The position numbers and the translations under genes are program-made. From Tindallia magadiensis (GTDB taxonomy: Bacteria; Bacillota; Clostridia; Peptostreptococcales; Tindalliaceae), in the NCBI RefSeq assembly GCF_900113635.1, contig NZ_FOQA01000004.1:242399-306398 (forward strand): a stretch of DNA of 64,000 nt, given 5' to 3'. Below, piece by piece: positions 1 through 7,715 of this stretch (its first letter is position 1; each line of letters opens with the position of its first letter). Below the pieces are notes generated by a model. The model was not told the DNA's origin. It searched no databases and saw nothing but the letters and a program-made list of their open reading frames with translations.

Positions 1-577
1 AAAGGATTCCGGATTTTTCTGAAGGTATCAAATGCTGAACCACTACCCCATGGGCCAAACCGTCGTTGGATACTCTCTGCTTCATCCGATAAGAAAGAGC
101 TCGACTGTTCCATAAAGACGTCCAGCATTCTTTAATAGCCTGCAAGAGGGATTCCAGCCCCTGCACATTGAGGAAGGTTGAATACTGACCGGCAAAAGAC
201 ATGCCCGGAAGGTCTTCGGCGGTGGCGGAAGATCGGACCGCTGTTACCGGTTCTCCCTGAGAGCGATAGATCTCCTCTACTTCCAAGATCACATCTGAAG
301 GCATTTTACCAGCAAGAAACCATTCTTCAATCATGCTGGCTGCCTTCTCCAGGGTCATGGTGCTGTTGGTATCCAGTTCCTGCAATATCCGGGAAATCTT
401 TTGCTCAAGGCCGTTGGTTTTGATAAACTGCTGATAAGCACTGGTCAGCAATACAAAGCCGCCAGGAACCGGAAGGCCTGCCCTCAGCATTTCCCCCAAA
501 TTAGTCCCTTTGCCGCCTGCGCTGGAAATATCTTCTTTTCGAATTTGGTTCAAGTTTTTTACATACAGGTTGTTCAT
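1..577 (-). CDS. PEP synthase / PEP-utilising kinase, N-terminal part (runs off window)
   Basis: The reading frame starts at ATG 577 behind a GGAGGG site and runs off the left edge, so only about 192 residues are visible. These match the ATP-grasp-like pyruvate/phosphate dikinase N-terminal domain: an AGGKGTNLGEM motif near residue 20 and the RSSATAEDLPGMSFAGQ block that binds ATP phosphates. The family transfers phosphate from ATP to a histidine of a swivelling domain and then to pyruvate (PpsA) or to rifampin (Rph). Without the C-terminal half I cannot tell these apart; PEP synthase is the more usual case. A TetR-type operator at 667-699 lies in its promoter region and tetR is encoded just upstream on the same strand, so TetR control is likely. 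Confidence 0.8.
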   Translation of the reverse strand, partial: MNNLYVKNLNQIRKEDISSAGGKGTNLGEMLRAGLPVPGGFVLLTSAYQQFIKTNGLEQKISRILQELDTNSTMTLEKAASMIEEWFLAGKMPSDVILEVEEIYRSQGEPVTAVRSSATAEDLPGMSFAGQYSTFLNVQGLESLLQAIKECWTSLWNSRALSYRMKQRVSNDGLAHGVVVQHLIPSEKSGIL

Positions 578-666
578 TTTATTTCCCTCCCCGTTCATGG
601 TTCCTTTACCCTTTTTAGAGAGTTAGATTCTCTTTGAGTGTAAGTTATGTATAGAAAGTCCAGCGC

Positions 667-699
667 CTACACACATACCGACCGCCGGTATGTGTGTAG
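667..699. promoter_or_regulatory. TetR-type operator upstream of the PEP-synthase-like gene
   Basis: This is a perfect inverted repeat with 14-bp arms (CTACACACATACCG and its complement) around a 5-bp spacer. Its core ATACCGACCGCCGGTAT is almost the same as the repeat in front of tetR at 1435-1451. No T-run follows on either strand, so it is an operator and not a terminator. Confidence 0.75.
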
Positions 700-722
700 C
701 TAAAAAAAGCGTTGAAGCGTGG

Positions 723-1412
723 TTAATGCTCCATATAGCGCTTCCAATAAGCCTCTTTTATTTGTATTGTTCCAGGGGGCACCTGTAAAATTTGAGCCAG
801 AATCTCTTCATAAAATTGTAGTTTTTCTTCTAAAAGGCTCTGAAAGGTATCATAGTCCGGCGGTTCCTTAGTCATATATTCATAGTACAGGTTTTCACAG
901 GATGTGTTCAGTCCTTGAATGGAAAACTGGATAAACTCAGTCGTTTCTCTGGGATTAATCTGACGAAACTCTTTGCTCTCTATTCCTTGGCGAATCATTT
1001 TTTCAAGAGAAACAGCCATCTGCTTACGTAGTTTATTAAGTATTTTTCGTTCCAGTTTCAGATTTTGATCATTCTGAAAGACTTTCTTGATTTGACTTCG
1101 TTTTTGGTCAGAGCTTCGCTTATACCCTTGTATGGTCTTAAAGAGCTGGTTGATTTTCTCCACTGCTTTCAAGTCTTTTCGGTCTGCCAGATCACCCGTC
1201 ATCTTTAGCACCCATTCGGCGTAATCATCAGAGATTTGTTCTATGACATCTTCTTTTGAAGCAAAGTAATGATAAAATGCCCCTTTAGAAACACCCATAG
1301 CCTTAATAATGTCGTTAATAGTGGTTTTATCATAGCCTTTCTCATTAAACAGTTTCAAAGCTGTTTCCATAAATTCTTTCTTTCGTTCCTGCGGATCGGC
1401 AGTTTGTGTCAT
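723..1412 (-). CDS. TetR/AcrR family transcriptional regulator
   Basis: A 229-residue one-component regulator. Residues 10-60 are a typical TetR helix-turn-helix (TALKLFNEKGYDKTTINDII, then GVSKGAFYHYFASKEDV). The rest is an all-helical ligand and dimerisation domain that I cannot assign to a ligand. The ATG is directly preceded by GGGAGG with almost no spacing, so translation may be weak or may begin at Met15; length and alignment of the HTH favour the first ATG. Matching palindromes lie in front of its own gene (1435-1451) and in front of the downstream PEP-synthase-like gene (667-699), which implies autoregulation plus control of that gene. Confidence 0.88.
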   Translation of the reverse strand: MTQTADPQERKKEFMETALKLFNEKGYDKTTINDIIKAMGVSKGAFYHYFASKEDVIEQISDDYAEWVLKMTGDLADRKDLKAVEKINQLFKTIQGYKRSSDQKRSQIKKVFQNDQNLKLERKILNKLRKQMAVSLEKMIRQGIESKEFRQINPRETTEFIQFSIQGLNTSCENLYYEYMTKEPPDYDTFQSLLEEKLQFYEEILAQILQVPPGTIQIKEAYWKRYMEH

Positions 1413-1434
1413 CCTCCCTACCCCCTCTCAGTAA

Positions 1435-1451
1435 ATACCGACCGTCGGTAT
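1435..1451. promoter_or_regulatory. TetR operator in the tetR promoter
   Basis: ATACCGACCGTCGGTAT is an inverted repeat about 23 bp upstream of the tetR start codon. It has the form typical of TetR-family operators and shares its core with the repeat at 667-699, differing by one base in the spacer. Confidence 0.75.
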
Positions 1452-1584
1452 GTTCCTTTCATCCTACAAAAGATCCTGAAGCTTGTCAAGACGAAAAGAG
1501 AAAAAATATATTAAAAGAAATTCAGGATCAGCAACAGACTGATCCTGATAATGATTGAACCAAATTACAGTTTTTTGACCATTT

Positions 1585-2286
1585 TTAATCCCTAGTAGCT
1601 TCTTCTTTCAGCTTAAAAAACAGCCTTTGCAGTATGTGATCTTCCTCTGTTAATTCCGGATTAAACTGAACACCGATGATGCCGGACAAGGTTCTGTGCT
1701 CCACTGCTTCAATCAGTCCGTCTGAACTCTTAGCAGTAGCCACCAGTTCTTGTGAAAGCTTTTTAATAGCCTGATGATGATTCGACGGTACGCATCGAAT
1801 TTTTTCCACTTCAAGAATTTCGTACAAGGTAGAGTTTTTGACAATTTCAATATCGTGTTTCTGCCCATGGTTCACCACATTGTTAGCATACTGCTGATCG
1901 ATATCCTGATAGAGGGTACCTCCCAGCAACACATTTAACAACTGCATTCCACCGTTAATAGCAAGAACTGGCATTTCTTTTGCAATAGCTTGTTTTAGCA
2001 TTTCCATTTCCAGCAGATTGCGGCTAATATTGATTCGAGACTCTTCATAAATCAATTTTTCGTTGTAAAGCTCAGGGTTGACATCATTTCCTCCAGAAAT
2101 AATCAATGCATCAATAACCTGCATGTATGTATCTACATCTTCTAATACTTCCTGAGATGCCGGTATTAGAAGAGGGCTGGCTTCTGCCTGAATCACAGAT
2201 TTTATATATCCTTTATGAATCTGAAACTGCTTATCATCACTTAATGTCGTGATTCCTATAACCGCTTTTCGATACATGTTCATCAT
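1585..2286 (-). CDS. Class I glutamine amidotransferase-like protein (PuuD/peptidase C26 fold), catalytic residues lost
   Basis: A 233-residue protein with the fold of gamma-glutamyl-GABA hydrolases: ALIISGGNDVNPELY near residue 60, PVLAINGGMQLLNVLLGG near 106-123, SNHHQAI near 168 and IIGVQFNPE near 203. In active members the nucleophile elbow reads GICRGxQ and the triad histidine lies in QFHPE. Here position 111 is Asn instead of Cys and position 209 is Asn instead of His; only the glutamate is kept. It is therefore probably a pseudoenzyme with a binding or scaffold role. Translation starts in an ATGATG behind GGAG and overlaps the stop of a small upstream ORF (2283-2420). Confidence 0.8.
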   Translation of the reverse strand: MMNMYRKAVIGITTLSDDKQFQIHKGYIKSVIQAEASPLLIPASQEVLEDVDTYMQVIDALIISGGNDVNPELYNEKLIYEESRINISRNLLEMEMLKQAIAKEMPVLAINGGMQLLNVLLGGTLYQDIDQQYANNVVNHGQKHDIEIVKNSTLYEILEVEKIRCVPSNHHQAIKKLSQELVATAKSSDGLIEAVEHRTLSGIIGVQFNPELTEEDHILQRLFFKLKEEATRD

Positions 2287-2420
2287 TCCTCTCCAGAGTT
2301 CTTTTCTTGCCGAAGTTCCATCTCGTTAATAGCCTTTACAAGATCATTACAGTAGCTGATCAGTCCATCCTTCAATTCTGACGACAGTTCATATAGCTCC
2401 ATATACCCAGGCACCACCAT
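2283..2420 (-). CDS. Possible 45-residue protein coupled to the amidotransferase-like gene
   Basis: A short frame starting MVVPGYMELYELSSELKDGL and ending NSGEE. It is predicted to be helical and charged, with no family I recognise. Its TGA overlaps the ATG of the next gene as ATGA, a typical translational-coupling arrangement. The upstream ribosome-binding site is weak, so it may also be the remnant of a longer gene. Confidence 0.35.
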   Translation of the reverse strand: MVVPGYMELYELSSELKDGLISYCNDLVKAINEMELRQEKNSGEE

Positions 2421-2721
2421 TCTCTATCCAGAAAAATCTCCACAAAATGTACGAGGTTCTGATGGCAAACTCTGTTGCTTCTGCTATACTGCCAGTATAA
2501 CATAGCTTCATGCTATAATGATAAACAAGATTCCTAGATGATCTGATATGCTAACAACTTCAAGAAAAAACTGGAGAGGAAGAAGGGAAATGACAGAGCT
2601 CTTTTCTTAGCTTAGGGTCTGTATTCGCTGGGTGTAAGACTGTCATTCTGTAGGTACGAGCATTCCAACAACTGATGGAATTAACCCTTGCCTTGATTAA
2701 TGATTTAAGCAAAGCAACGTT
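2421..2721. other. Intergenic region without a clear gene
   Basis: About 300 bases with no convincing coding frame. It contains a small palindrome, TATACTG-C-CAGTATA at 2485-2499, and a second short repeat (ATAGC-N5-GCTAT) just after it. These may belong to the promoter of the minus-strand genes at 1585-2420. Confidence 0.4.
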
Positions 2722-3168
2722 TTACTTTAAGGCCACATAAAGATCGATATCAGCTTCTTCCCAGTCACTATTCAAATATTCTTCAAAATCTCCCGTAAAA
2801 CTTCTATCTAAATCCATTTTCCATATTTTTTCCCAGGCATCCTGAACTGCTTTCACCATATGACCATGCACAGAAAATTTGGCATAGGTTCCCGCTGGTA
2901 TAATCTTCACTGACAAGTCATGGTTTTCTGCTTTAGAAACCTGATTTCCTGCCGTAACACAACATTCCTCTCCCGTATAATCCGTATAAAGACCAATAGC
3001 ATAGTCATTTACTTTGTTTTTTATCTTTGCATTAACACCACCTGGATATAGTTTTTCCCACAATGCTTTGATGCTGTCATCCATATTAGGATCCTTACAG
3101 TTGACAATATCACTGACTCCTACCACAATTTTTTCCTCTAAAGTAACGATTTCATAATTCATTTTCAT
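2722..3168 (-). CDS. GyrI-like / AraC effector-binding domain protein
   Basis: 148 residues matching the stand-alone GyrI-like small-molecule-binding domain: an N-terminal strand ending VVGVSD, a central KVNDYAIGLYTDYTG segment and IIPAGTYAKFSVHG, followed by the C-terminal WEKIWKMDL...DFEEYL block. Such proteins bind hydrophobic or cationic compounds, and some hydrolyse cyclopropanoids. The gene follows a WYL-type regulator on the same strand after a 57-bp gap that carries its own regulatory motif (3190-3208). It is probably the target and perhaps the sensor partner of that regulator. Confidence 0.8.
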   Translation of the reverse strand: MKMNYEIVTLEEKIVVGVSDIVNCKDPNMDDSIKALWEKLYPGGVNAKIKNKVNDYAIGLYTDYTGEECCVTAGNQVSKAENHDLSVKIIPAGTYAKFSVHGHMVKAVQDAWEKIWKMDLDRSFTGDFEEYLNSDWEEADIDLYVALK

Positions 3169-3189
3169 CCCTCCTTATTTGATAAACTC

Positions 3190-3208
3190 ATTGTACCTTT
3201 TCAAATAT
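3190..3208 (-). promoter_or_regulatory. Repeated regulatory motif upstream of the GyrI-like gene
   Basis: ATTGTACCTTTTCAAATAT matches ATTGAACCTTTTCATATGT at 4142-4160 in 16 of 19 bases. Each copy lies roughly 20 bases upstream of a start codon on the minus strand. An inverted repeat, AATATGAC-N8-GTCATATT (3204-3227), overlaps this copy. It is a candidate binding site of the WYL regulator. Confidence 0.45.
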
Positions 3209-3225
3209 GACAGCTATGCGTCATA

Positions 3226-4122
3226 TTAAGAATATTTCTCCAACATTTTTTTTAGCTCACTTTTTACTTCTTTTCTGACATCTTCCGGCTCTAAAACCTC
3301 ACATTCGCTTCCAAAGGTTGTAATATAGTAAAAAATCCACTTCCCCTTCGGGTAAAGGATCTCTACTAAAAAGCTCCCATCTCCCAACTGATGATAGGTG
3401 TCAAACTCATCATAAACTCGATAAGCCATTTTTTCGGAAAGCTTTAATTTTAGTTTTACAAAAGTCTCATCAAAGCCCGACTCTTGACTGAAAATCTTTT
3501 TGGGTGACGACCGCTGAAAAGTTTCTTCCTGCATTTCTAAATCGCGGATACGTCTTAGCTTAAAGAAACGAAAATCCTGCTGAGTGAAACAGTATCCATA
3601 TAAATACCAGGCTCCACCTTTGAAACAAAGTTTCAGGGGCTCTGCTTTTCTCAAAGTGGTTTTTCCTTTAGCGCTGTTATATGTAAAGTCCACTACATGT
3701 TTATTCAGAATAGAAGCTTTCAAAGTGTTAAAGGTATTTTTTTCTGTTTCTGCATTTGCCCAAGAGGAAAAATCAACTTCGATCCAATCTGTATCTGAAT
3801 CACCAAAGAATCCACTAAGCTTCCCAAGTACGCCATCTGTTCTTTCCGGATTCACAGCATGAACGGCCTTGACAGAAGCAAGAATTTCTTCTTTTTCCTC
3901 CTCTGTCATCACTACTTTATTAAGCACAAACTCTGGTAGCAGAGATATCCCTCCACCTTTTCCTTTGCTCATGTAAATTGGAATTCCTGCAGCGGAAAGC
4001 GTTTCAATATCCCTAAAAATAGTTCTTGTTGAAACCTCTAACCTTTCCGCCAACTCTTTAGATGTAACCATTTTTTTATCTAACAGAATATAAATAATTT
4101 CAAACAAACGATTTGCTTGCAT
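3226..4122 (-). CDS. HTH (DeoR/YafY-type) WYL-domain transcriptional regulator
   Basis: 298 residues. Residues 1-60 form a DeoR/HTH_11 winged helix (LLDKKMVTSKELAERLEVSTRTIFRDIETL). The middle carries the WYL domain, with the AWYLYGYC sequence around residues 172-179 and FRFFKLRRIRDL after it. A C-terminal WCX-like extension follows. This YafY family contains both ligand-responsive repressors and activators. It is the first gene of a two-gene set with the GyrI-like protein, and both genes carry the same 19-bp motif in front. Confidence 0.87.
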   Translation of the reverse strand: MQANRLFEIIYILLDKKMVTSKELAERLEVSTRTIFRDIETLSAAGIPIYMSKGKGGGISLLPEFVLNKVVMTEEEKEEILASVKAVHAVNPERTDGVLGKLSGFFGDSDTDWIEVDFSSWANAETEKNTFNTLKASILNKHVVDFTYNSAKGKTTLRKAEPLKLCFKGGAWYLYGYCFTQQDFRFFKLRRIRDLEMQEETFQRSSPKKIFSQESGFDETFVKLKLKLSEKMAYRVYDEFDTYHQLGDGSFLVEILYPKGKWIFYYITTFGSECEVLEPEDVRKEVKSELKKMLEKYS

Positions 4123-4141
4123 GCATTCACCCCTTATGCTA

Positions 4142-4160
4142 ATTGAACCTTTTCATATGT
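4142..4160 (-). promoter_or_regulatory. Repeated regulatory motif upstream of the WYL regulator
   Basis: ATTGAACCTTTTCATATGT lies about 20 bases upstream of the regulator start. It is the second copy of the motif at 3190-3208, suggesting autoregulation. Confidence 0.45.
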
Positions 4161-4260
4161 AACCATACAATGCTTGAACTCACTATCATCTACGTCCATT
4201 TTTCCCAATTGTTTCATTTGTCTTACTACTTTTGCTGATTTTATCGTACCGCCGCTTAAT

Positions 4261-4279
4261 TAAAATGATTCTCATTATA
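4261..4279. promoter_or_regulatory. Possible Fur box upstream of the ferredoxin gene
   Basis: TAAAATGATTCTCATTATA matches the 19-bp Fur consensus GATAATGATAATCATTATC at 14 positions by eye and overlaps a further ATTATAATGAAT repeat. It lies about 125 bp upstream of the ferredoxin ATG. AT-rich promoters can match by chance, so this is tentative. Confidence 0.4.
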
Positions 4280-4373
4280 ATGAATCGTTTTTTTGATATT
4301 TATTCCTATTCTTTATTGTTTCATCCAAAAGGTTCTTGTTATACTAGAATCATCCTAAAAACACAATTAATAA

Positions 4374-4574
<201 letters not shown>

Positions 4575-4582
4575 TTTTTTTC

Positions 4583-4618
4583 AAAAAAGAGTCTCAGCCT
4601 TTGCTGAGACTCTTTTTT
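4583..4618. terminator. Bidirectional terminator between ferredoxin and MATE genes
   Basis: AAAAAAGAGTCTCAGC and its complement GCTGAGACTCTTTTTT form a long stem with a short loop. A-runs and T-runs flank it on both sides, so it can end both the ferredoxin transcript and the convergent MATE transcript. Confidence 0.93.
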
Positions 4619-4621
4619 ATA

Positions 4622-5992
4622 TTAGGATAAGGTGCTTTTAGCAAAGGGAATGCTTTCTTTATCTTTTACTCGCTGATAACCATAACAAAGAATAACTACC
4701 AGCATCGCTAACGCATCTGTAATGACCAATGCAAGCCAGACTCCCGTCGCCCCCAGCCACACAGGAAGAAACAGAAGCCCAACAACGGGAAATATTAATC
4801 CTTTTGATACCGCAATCGTCAATGATTGGAAGGCCTGTTCCAATGCTGTAAAGTAAATAGAACCAAGGATTGCTGTTGGCATAAACCACATCGTCCAACG
4901 CAGGTAAGAAGCAGCTTCTAACGTCAGTGCAACGGCTTCTGGCTGTCCGGGTAAAAACAGCAGAGCGATCTTTTCCATCTGCCAGGACATAAACAGAAAC
5001 AAAACCCCTCCTATCACCATTCCAATGGCCAGAACTCGCCACCAGGTGCCATATACCCGCTCCGAAAGACCCGCCCCATAATTGTAACTAAGAATTGGTT
5101 GTATCCCATTCCCTATTCCAGTAATAATCATGATGCCCACAACCATTACATACTGAACCAGAGTAAACGCAGCTACGCCCAAGCCTCCGATATGATTCAA
5201 AAGACTTCTATTAATCAAAAACGTTACGATTCCCATTGCCAAACTGTTAAAGAGTTCAGAAGAGCCGTTTATCACAATTGTTTTTACAGTTTGTCTGTTG
5301 GTATCTGGCTTGGCAAAACAAAGTCCTTGTTCTTTTCGAAACGTTTTACCGATGAAGTAGATGAAATACACAAGTGCTCCCACACTCTGAGAAATACCGG
5401 TAGCCAGCCCAGCTCCTCTTATTCCAAAATCAAGAATATATAGAAACACATAATCTAATCCAATATTAAGTAGTGCCGCCATCGCCATCACCATGCTGGC
5501 CACATGTGGTTGTCCATCGTTTCGAACAGACTGTTCAAGAATAAAGATAGCAATCATCAAAGCAAAAAAAGGTGCCATGCCGCTTAAGTATTGAGCTGCC
5601 TGTATTCCTAGTTCACCAGATGTTCCCAGTAGTTTAAGAATGTTAGGCATCAGCCATACCGATAAAAAGCTTCCCACTAATCCCAATGCCAGTCCCAGTA
5701 TGAGGATTAATCCTAATACCTGAGATGCCTGTTTTGACTTTCCTTCACCTAATAAAATGGCAATACGTGCATTTCCTCCTACACCCAGCATAACAGCCAA
5801 ACCCACCAATAATGCTATAATAGGATATAATAAATTGACCGATGCCAACGCTTCCGGTCCTAGCCTTCTCCCTACCATGATTCCATCGATCATTTGGTAT
5901 AATGCCATAAACAACATGGATGCTACAGCCGGTGTTGCATTCTTCCCTATTAATTTTCCCAAAGGTTCTTTCAAAAATGCTTCCCTATTCAT
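4622..5992 (-). CDS. MATE family multidrug efflux transporter
   Basis: 456 residues with about twelve hydrophobic segments in two homologous halves. The N-terminal half has MALYQMIDGIMVGRRLGPEALA, the signature of the first membrane segments of DinF/NorM-type MATE proteins. These exporters use Na+ or H+ gradients to expel cationic drugs. The start codon overlaps the stop of the upstream marR gene by 4 bp, so the two are co-translated, and the MarR operator at 6508-6536 probably governs both. Confidence 0.92.
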   Translation of the reverse strand: MNREAFLKEPLGKLIGKNATPAVASMLFMALYQMIDGIMVGRRLGPEALASVNLLYPIIALLVGLAVMLGVGGNARIAILLGEGKSKQASQVLGLILILGLALGLVGSFLSVWLMPNILKLLGTSGELGIQAAQYLSGMAPFFALMIAIFILEQSVRNDGQPHVASMVMAMAALLNIGLDYVFLYILDFGIRGAGLATGISQSVGALVYFIYFIGKTFRKEQGLCFAKPDTNRQTVKTIVINGSSELFNSLAMGIVTFLINRSLLNHIGGLGVAAFTLVQYVMVVGIMIITGIGNGIQPILSYNYGAGLSERVYGTWWRVLAIGMVIGGVLFLFMSWQMEKIALLFLPGQPEAVALTLEAASYLRWTMWFMPTAILGSIYFTALEQAFQSLTIAVSKGLIFPVVGLLFLPVWLGATGVWLALVITDALAMLVVILCYGYQRVKDKESIPFAKSTLS

Positions 5993-6495
5993 TTACTTTC
6001 TGTTTCTCCTTCCATCGATTCTTTCATTACTTTCTTGACAATCTTTGTCATACTATCACCAGTTGTTACCAAATCTGTTCTGTTTTCCGATGATAAATGA
6101 CTTAAATATTTCTGAAATGATTCGGTTAAATGCTCGTTAGACTTCCTAAGAATAGCTTCTCCTTCTTCACTTAGTTTTAACAGGACTCTTCGCCGATCCT
6201 TTTCATCGGTTACTCGCTCCACATATTTTTGCTCTACCAGTGTATGGATCATAATTGACAAACTAGAAGAGGATACCATCAAATTTTTAGCTAGTTCTTT
6301 TAAGCTAATATTTGGCTGTAAATCCAGCTCATACAATACCATAAACCGTTCTTCGCTAATGCCAAAAGCTTCTGTTATTGGCGGAAGCCATTCTAGCAGC
6401 GTTTTTCTGCTAAACAAGGTTAAGATCGTGATTAGTTCCATCATTTTTTCCGCTTCTGTCTTAAATTGATTTGTGTCCTTATTGCCGCCGTCCAT
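5989..6495 (-). CDS. MarR family transcriptional regulator
   Basis: 168 residues with a central winged helix: ISLKELAKNLMVSSSSLSIMIHTLVEQKYVERVTDEKDRR is the MarR recognition helix and wing, including the D-x-R-R wing motif. The ATG has AAGGGGG upstream. It overlaps the MATE gene by 4 bp and lies directly downstream of a 29-bp perfect palindrome, so the usual arrangement of a drug-relieved, self-repressing MarR controlling its efflux pump is likely. Confidence 0.92.
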   Translation of the reverse strand: MDGGNKDTNQFKTEAEKMMELITILTLFSRKTLLEWLPPITEAFGISEERFMVLYELDLQPNISLKELAKNLMVSSSSLSIMIHTLVEQKYVERVTDEKDRRRVLLKLSEEGEAILRKSNEHLTESFQKYLSHLSSENRTDLVTTGDSMTKIVKKVMKESMEGETESK

Positions 6496-6507
6496 TTTCT
6501 ACCCCCT

Positions 6508-6536
6508 TAAAATAGTTTTATCTTAAAACTATTTTA
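6508..6536. promoter_or_regulatory. MarR operator palindrome
   Basis: TAAAATAGTTTTA and its exact complement are separated by TCT. The 13-bp arms start 13 bp upstream of the marR ATG, so a bound repressor would block its promoter or transcription start. Confidence 0.7.
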
Positions 6537-6727
6537 TATTCTATTTGTTTTTTAGTCAATCTATTTTTGAAATGTAAAGTTTTTATCTTAACAAATCCTT
6601 TTCGCCTTCATAAATCAATCTTTTCAGCCATTATTATGCTATATGAAAATCCTTCTCATCTTTCAAGGCTTATGATATACTTAGAAAAACGTTATTCATG
6701 AAAAAGTTTCGAAAGGAGTTGTTAACG

Positions 6728-7282
6728 GTGCATATCTTAGCCGGCATTTTGCTAAGCACCCTCTTCACTCAGGGTAACCGTCGCAAAAGCCGATCTTATA
6801 CAGTAGGAATGGGAGACAAGCAATTACAGGTATCGCATGCGCTTCCAGGTCGTATCCGACTTCACCACAAAGCCTTTATGCAACCGGTTTCTGGAAAAGC
6901 CCTGACTGAAAGGCTTCAACAGGTAAAAGGCATTCACCAAGTTTCCGTAAATCCTAAAACTGGATCGTTGCTTATTTCTTATGATTGTCGAGAAATGAAA
7001 GAAGAAATATTGACAGCCGCGATTTATCAGTTGTTAGGCTATGGAAGTCTTGATGATTCAAAAGCTTCTGCTAAAATTTCCGAAGAAATTCACTATATGC
7101 ACCAAGCCGCCAACCATGCTTTGATGCAAAAGACCAATGGCGCTATAGATATCCATACTTTACTGGCCGGAGGATTTTTAGCGGTTGCGCTTAAAGAATA
7201 CTGGAAAACGAAAAGTTTAGGAACACCTGCTCCCATTACGCTTCTTTATTGGACTTATCGGATGATGGGGCTTCACCGGTGA
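6728..7282 (+). CDS. HMA_2-domain membrane protein, first gene of the metal ATPase cluster
   Basis: A 184-residue protein starting at GTG 6728, which has GAAAGGAG nine bases upstream; the ATG at 6698 has no such site. A short hydrophobic N-terminus (HILAGILLSTLF) is followed by an HMA_2-like ferredoxin fold containing HALPGRIRLHHK near residue 39 and GSLLISYD near residue 82. It lacks the CxxC of classical heavy-metal domains. The C-terminal part has a GGFLAVALKEYW hydrophobic patch. The same LPGRxR module recurs in the next three genes. It probably works with the P-type ATPase, as a regulator or metal-handing subunit; that is inference. Confidence 0.65.
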   Translation: MHILAGILLSTLFTQGNRRKSRSYTVGMGDKQLQVSHALPGRIRLHHKAFMQPVSGKALTERLQQVKGIHQVSVNPKTGSLLISYDCREMKEEILTAAIYQLLGYGSLDDSKASAKISEEIHYMHQAANHALMQKTNGAIDIHTLLAGGFLAVALKEYWKTKSLGTPAPITLLYWTYRMMGLHR

Positions 7283-7313
7283 TGACCTGCAATCGAAAGG
7301 AGTTGCACCCGCA

Positions 7314-7715
7314 TTGATCGATTCTGTTCTCTTTAACATACTGCTTCGTTTTCGGATTGTTCATTCTATCCCAGGAAGACTTCGGATTCATATTCCACAG
7401 TCATCCAAGATTCCTGCTGAATGGAAACCATCTGAAGCAGAACTGGATTTTTTTAGACAGATTCATGGCATTCATGACGTTTCTTTTTCTTATATTACCG
7501 GAAATGCCCTTATTCAGTATGATCCATCTATCATAACAGAAGAGGACATTCTGTCTACTTTCAAATCCATCAGCAAACTACTAATGAAACATCGACAAGA
7601 AATAAAAAAGCTTTCTATGCAAGAAAGCCCGGAAACGGCCAGGCTTTATCTTATTCGACTGGTTCAAAACCATTTATGGCCGGAATCATCTTCCAGAAAG
7701 GATGACCTTTCGTGA
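7314..7715 (+). CDS. Stand-alone HMA_2-domain protein
   Basis: 133 residues starting at TTG 7314 with AAAGGAG about 11 bases upstream. It contains the second copy of the module: HSIPGRLRIHIP near residue 17 and GNALIQYDPSIIT near residue 63. No cysteine pair and no obvious membrane segment are seen, so it may be a cytosolic accessory of the ATPase. Its stop overlaps the GTG of the ATPase gene (GTGA), implying coupled translation. Confidence 0.65.
   Translation: MIDSVLFNILLRFRIVHSIPGRLRIHIPQSSKIPAEWKPSEAELDFFRQIHGIHDVSFSYITGNALIQYDPSIITEEDILSTFKSISKLLMKHRQEIKKLSMQESPETARLYLIRLVQNHLWPESSSRKDDLS

Noticed and set aside
667..699. Intrinsic terminator of tetR
   Set aside because: No T-run follows on the minus strand, and the same core sequence recurs in the tetR promoter, so an operator is the better reading.
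4659..5042. Frame of 127 codons inside the MATE gene
   Set aside because: It is a shifted reading of the MATE C-terminus with biased composition and no ribosome-binding site.
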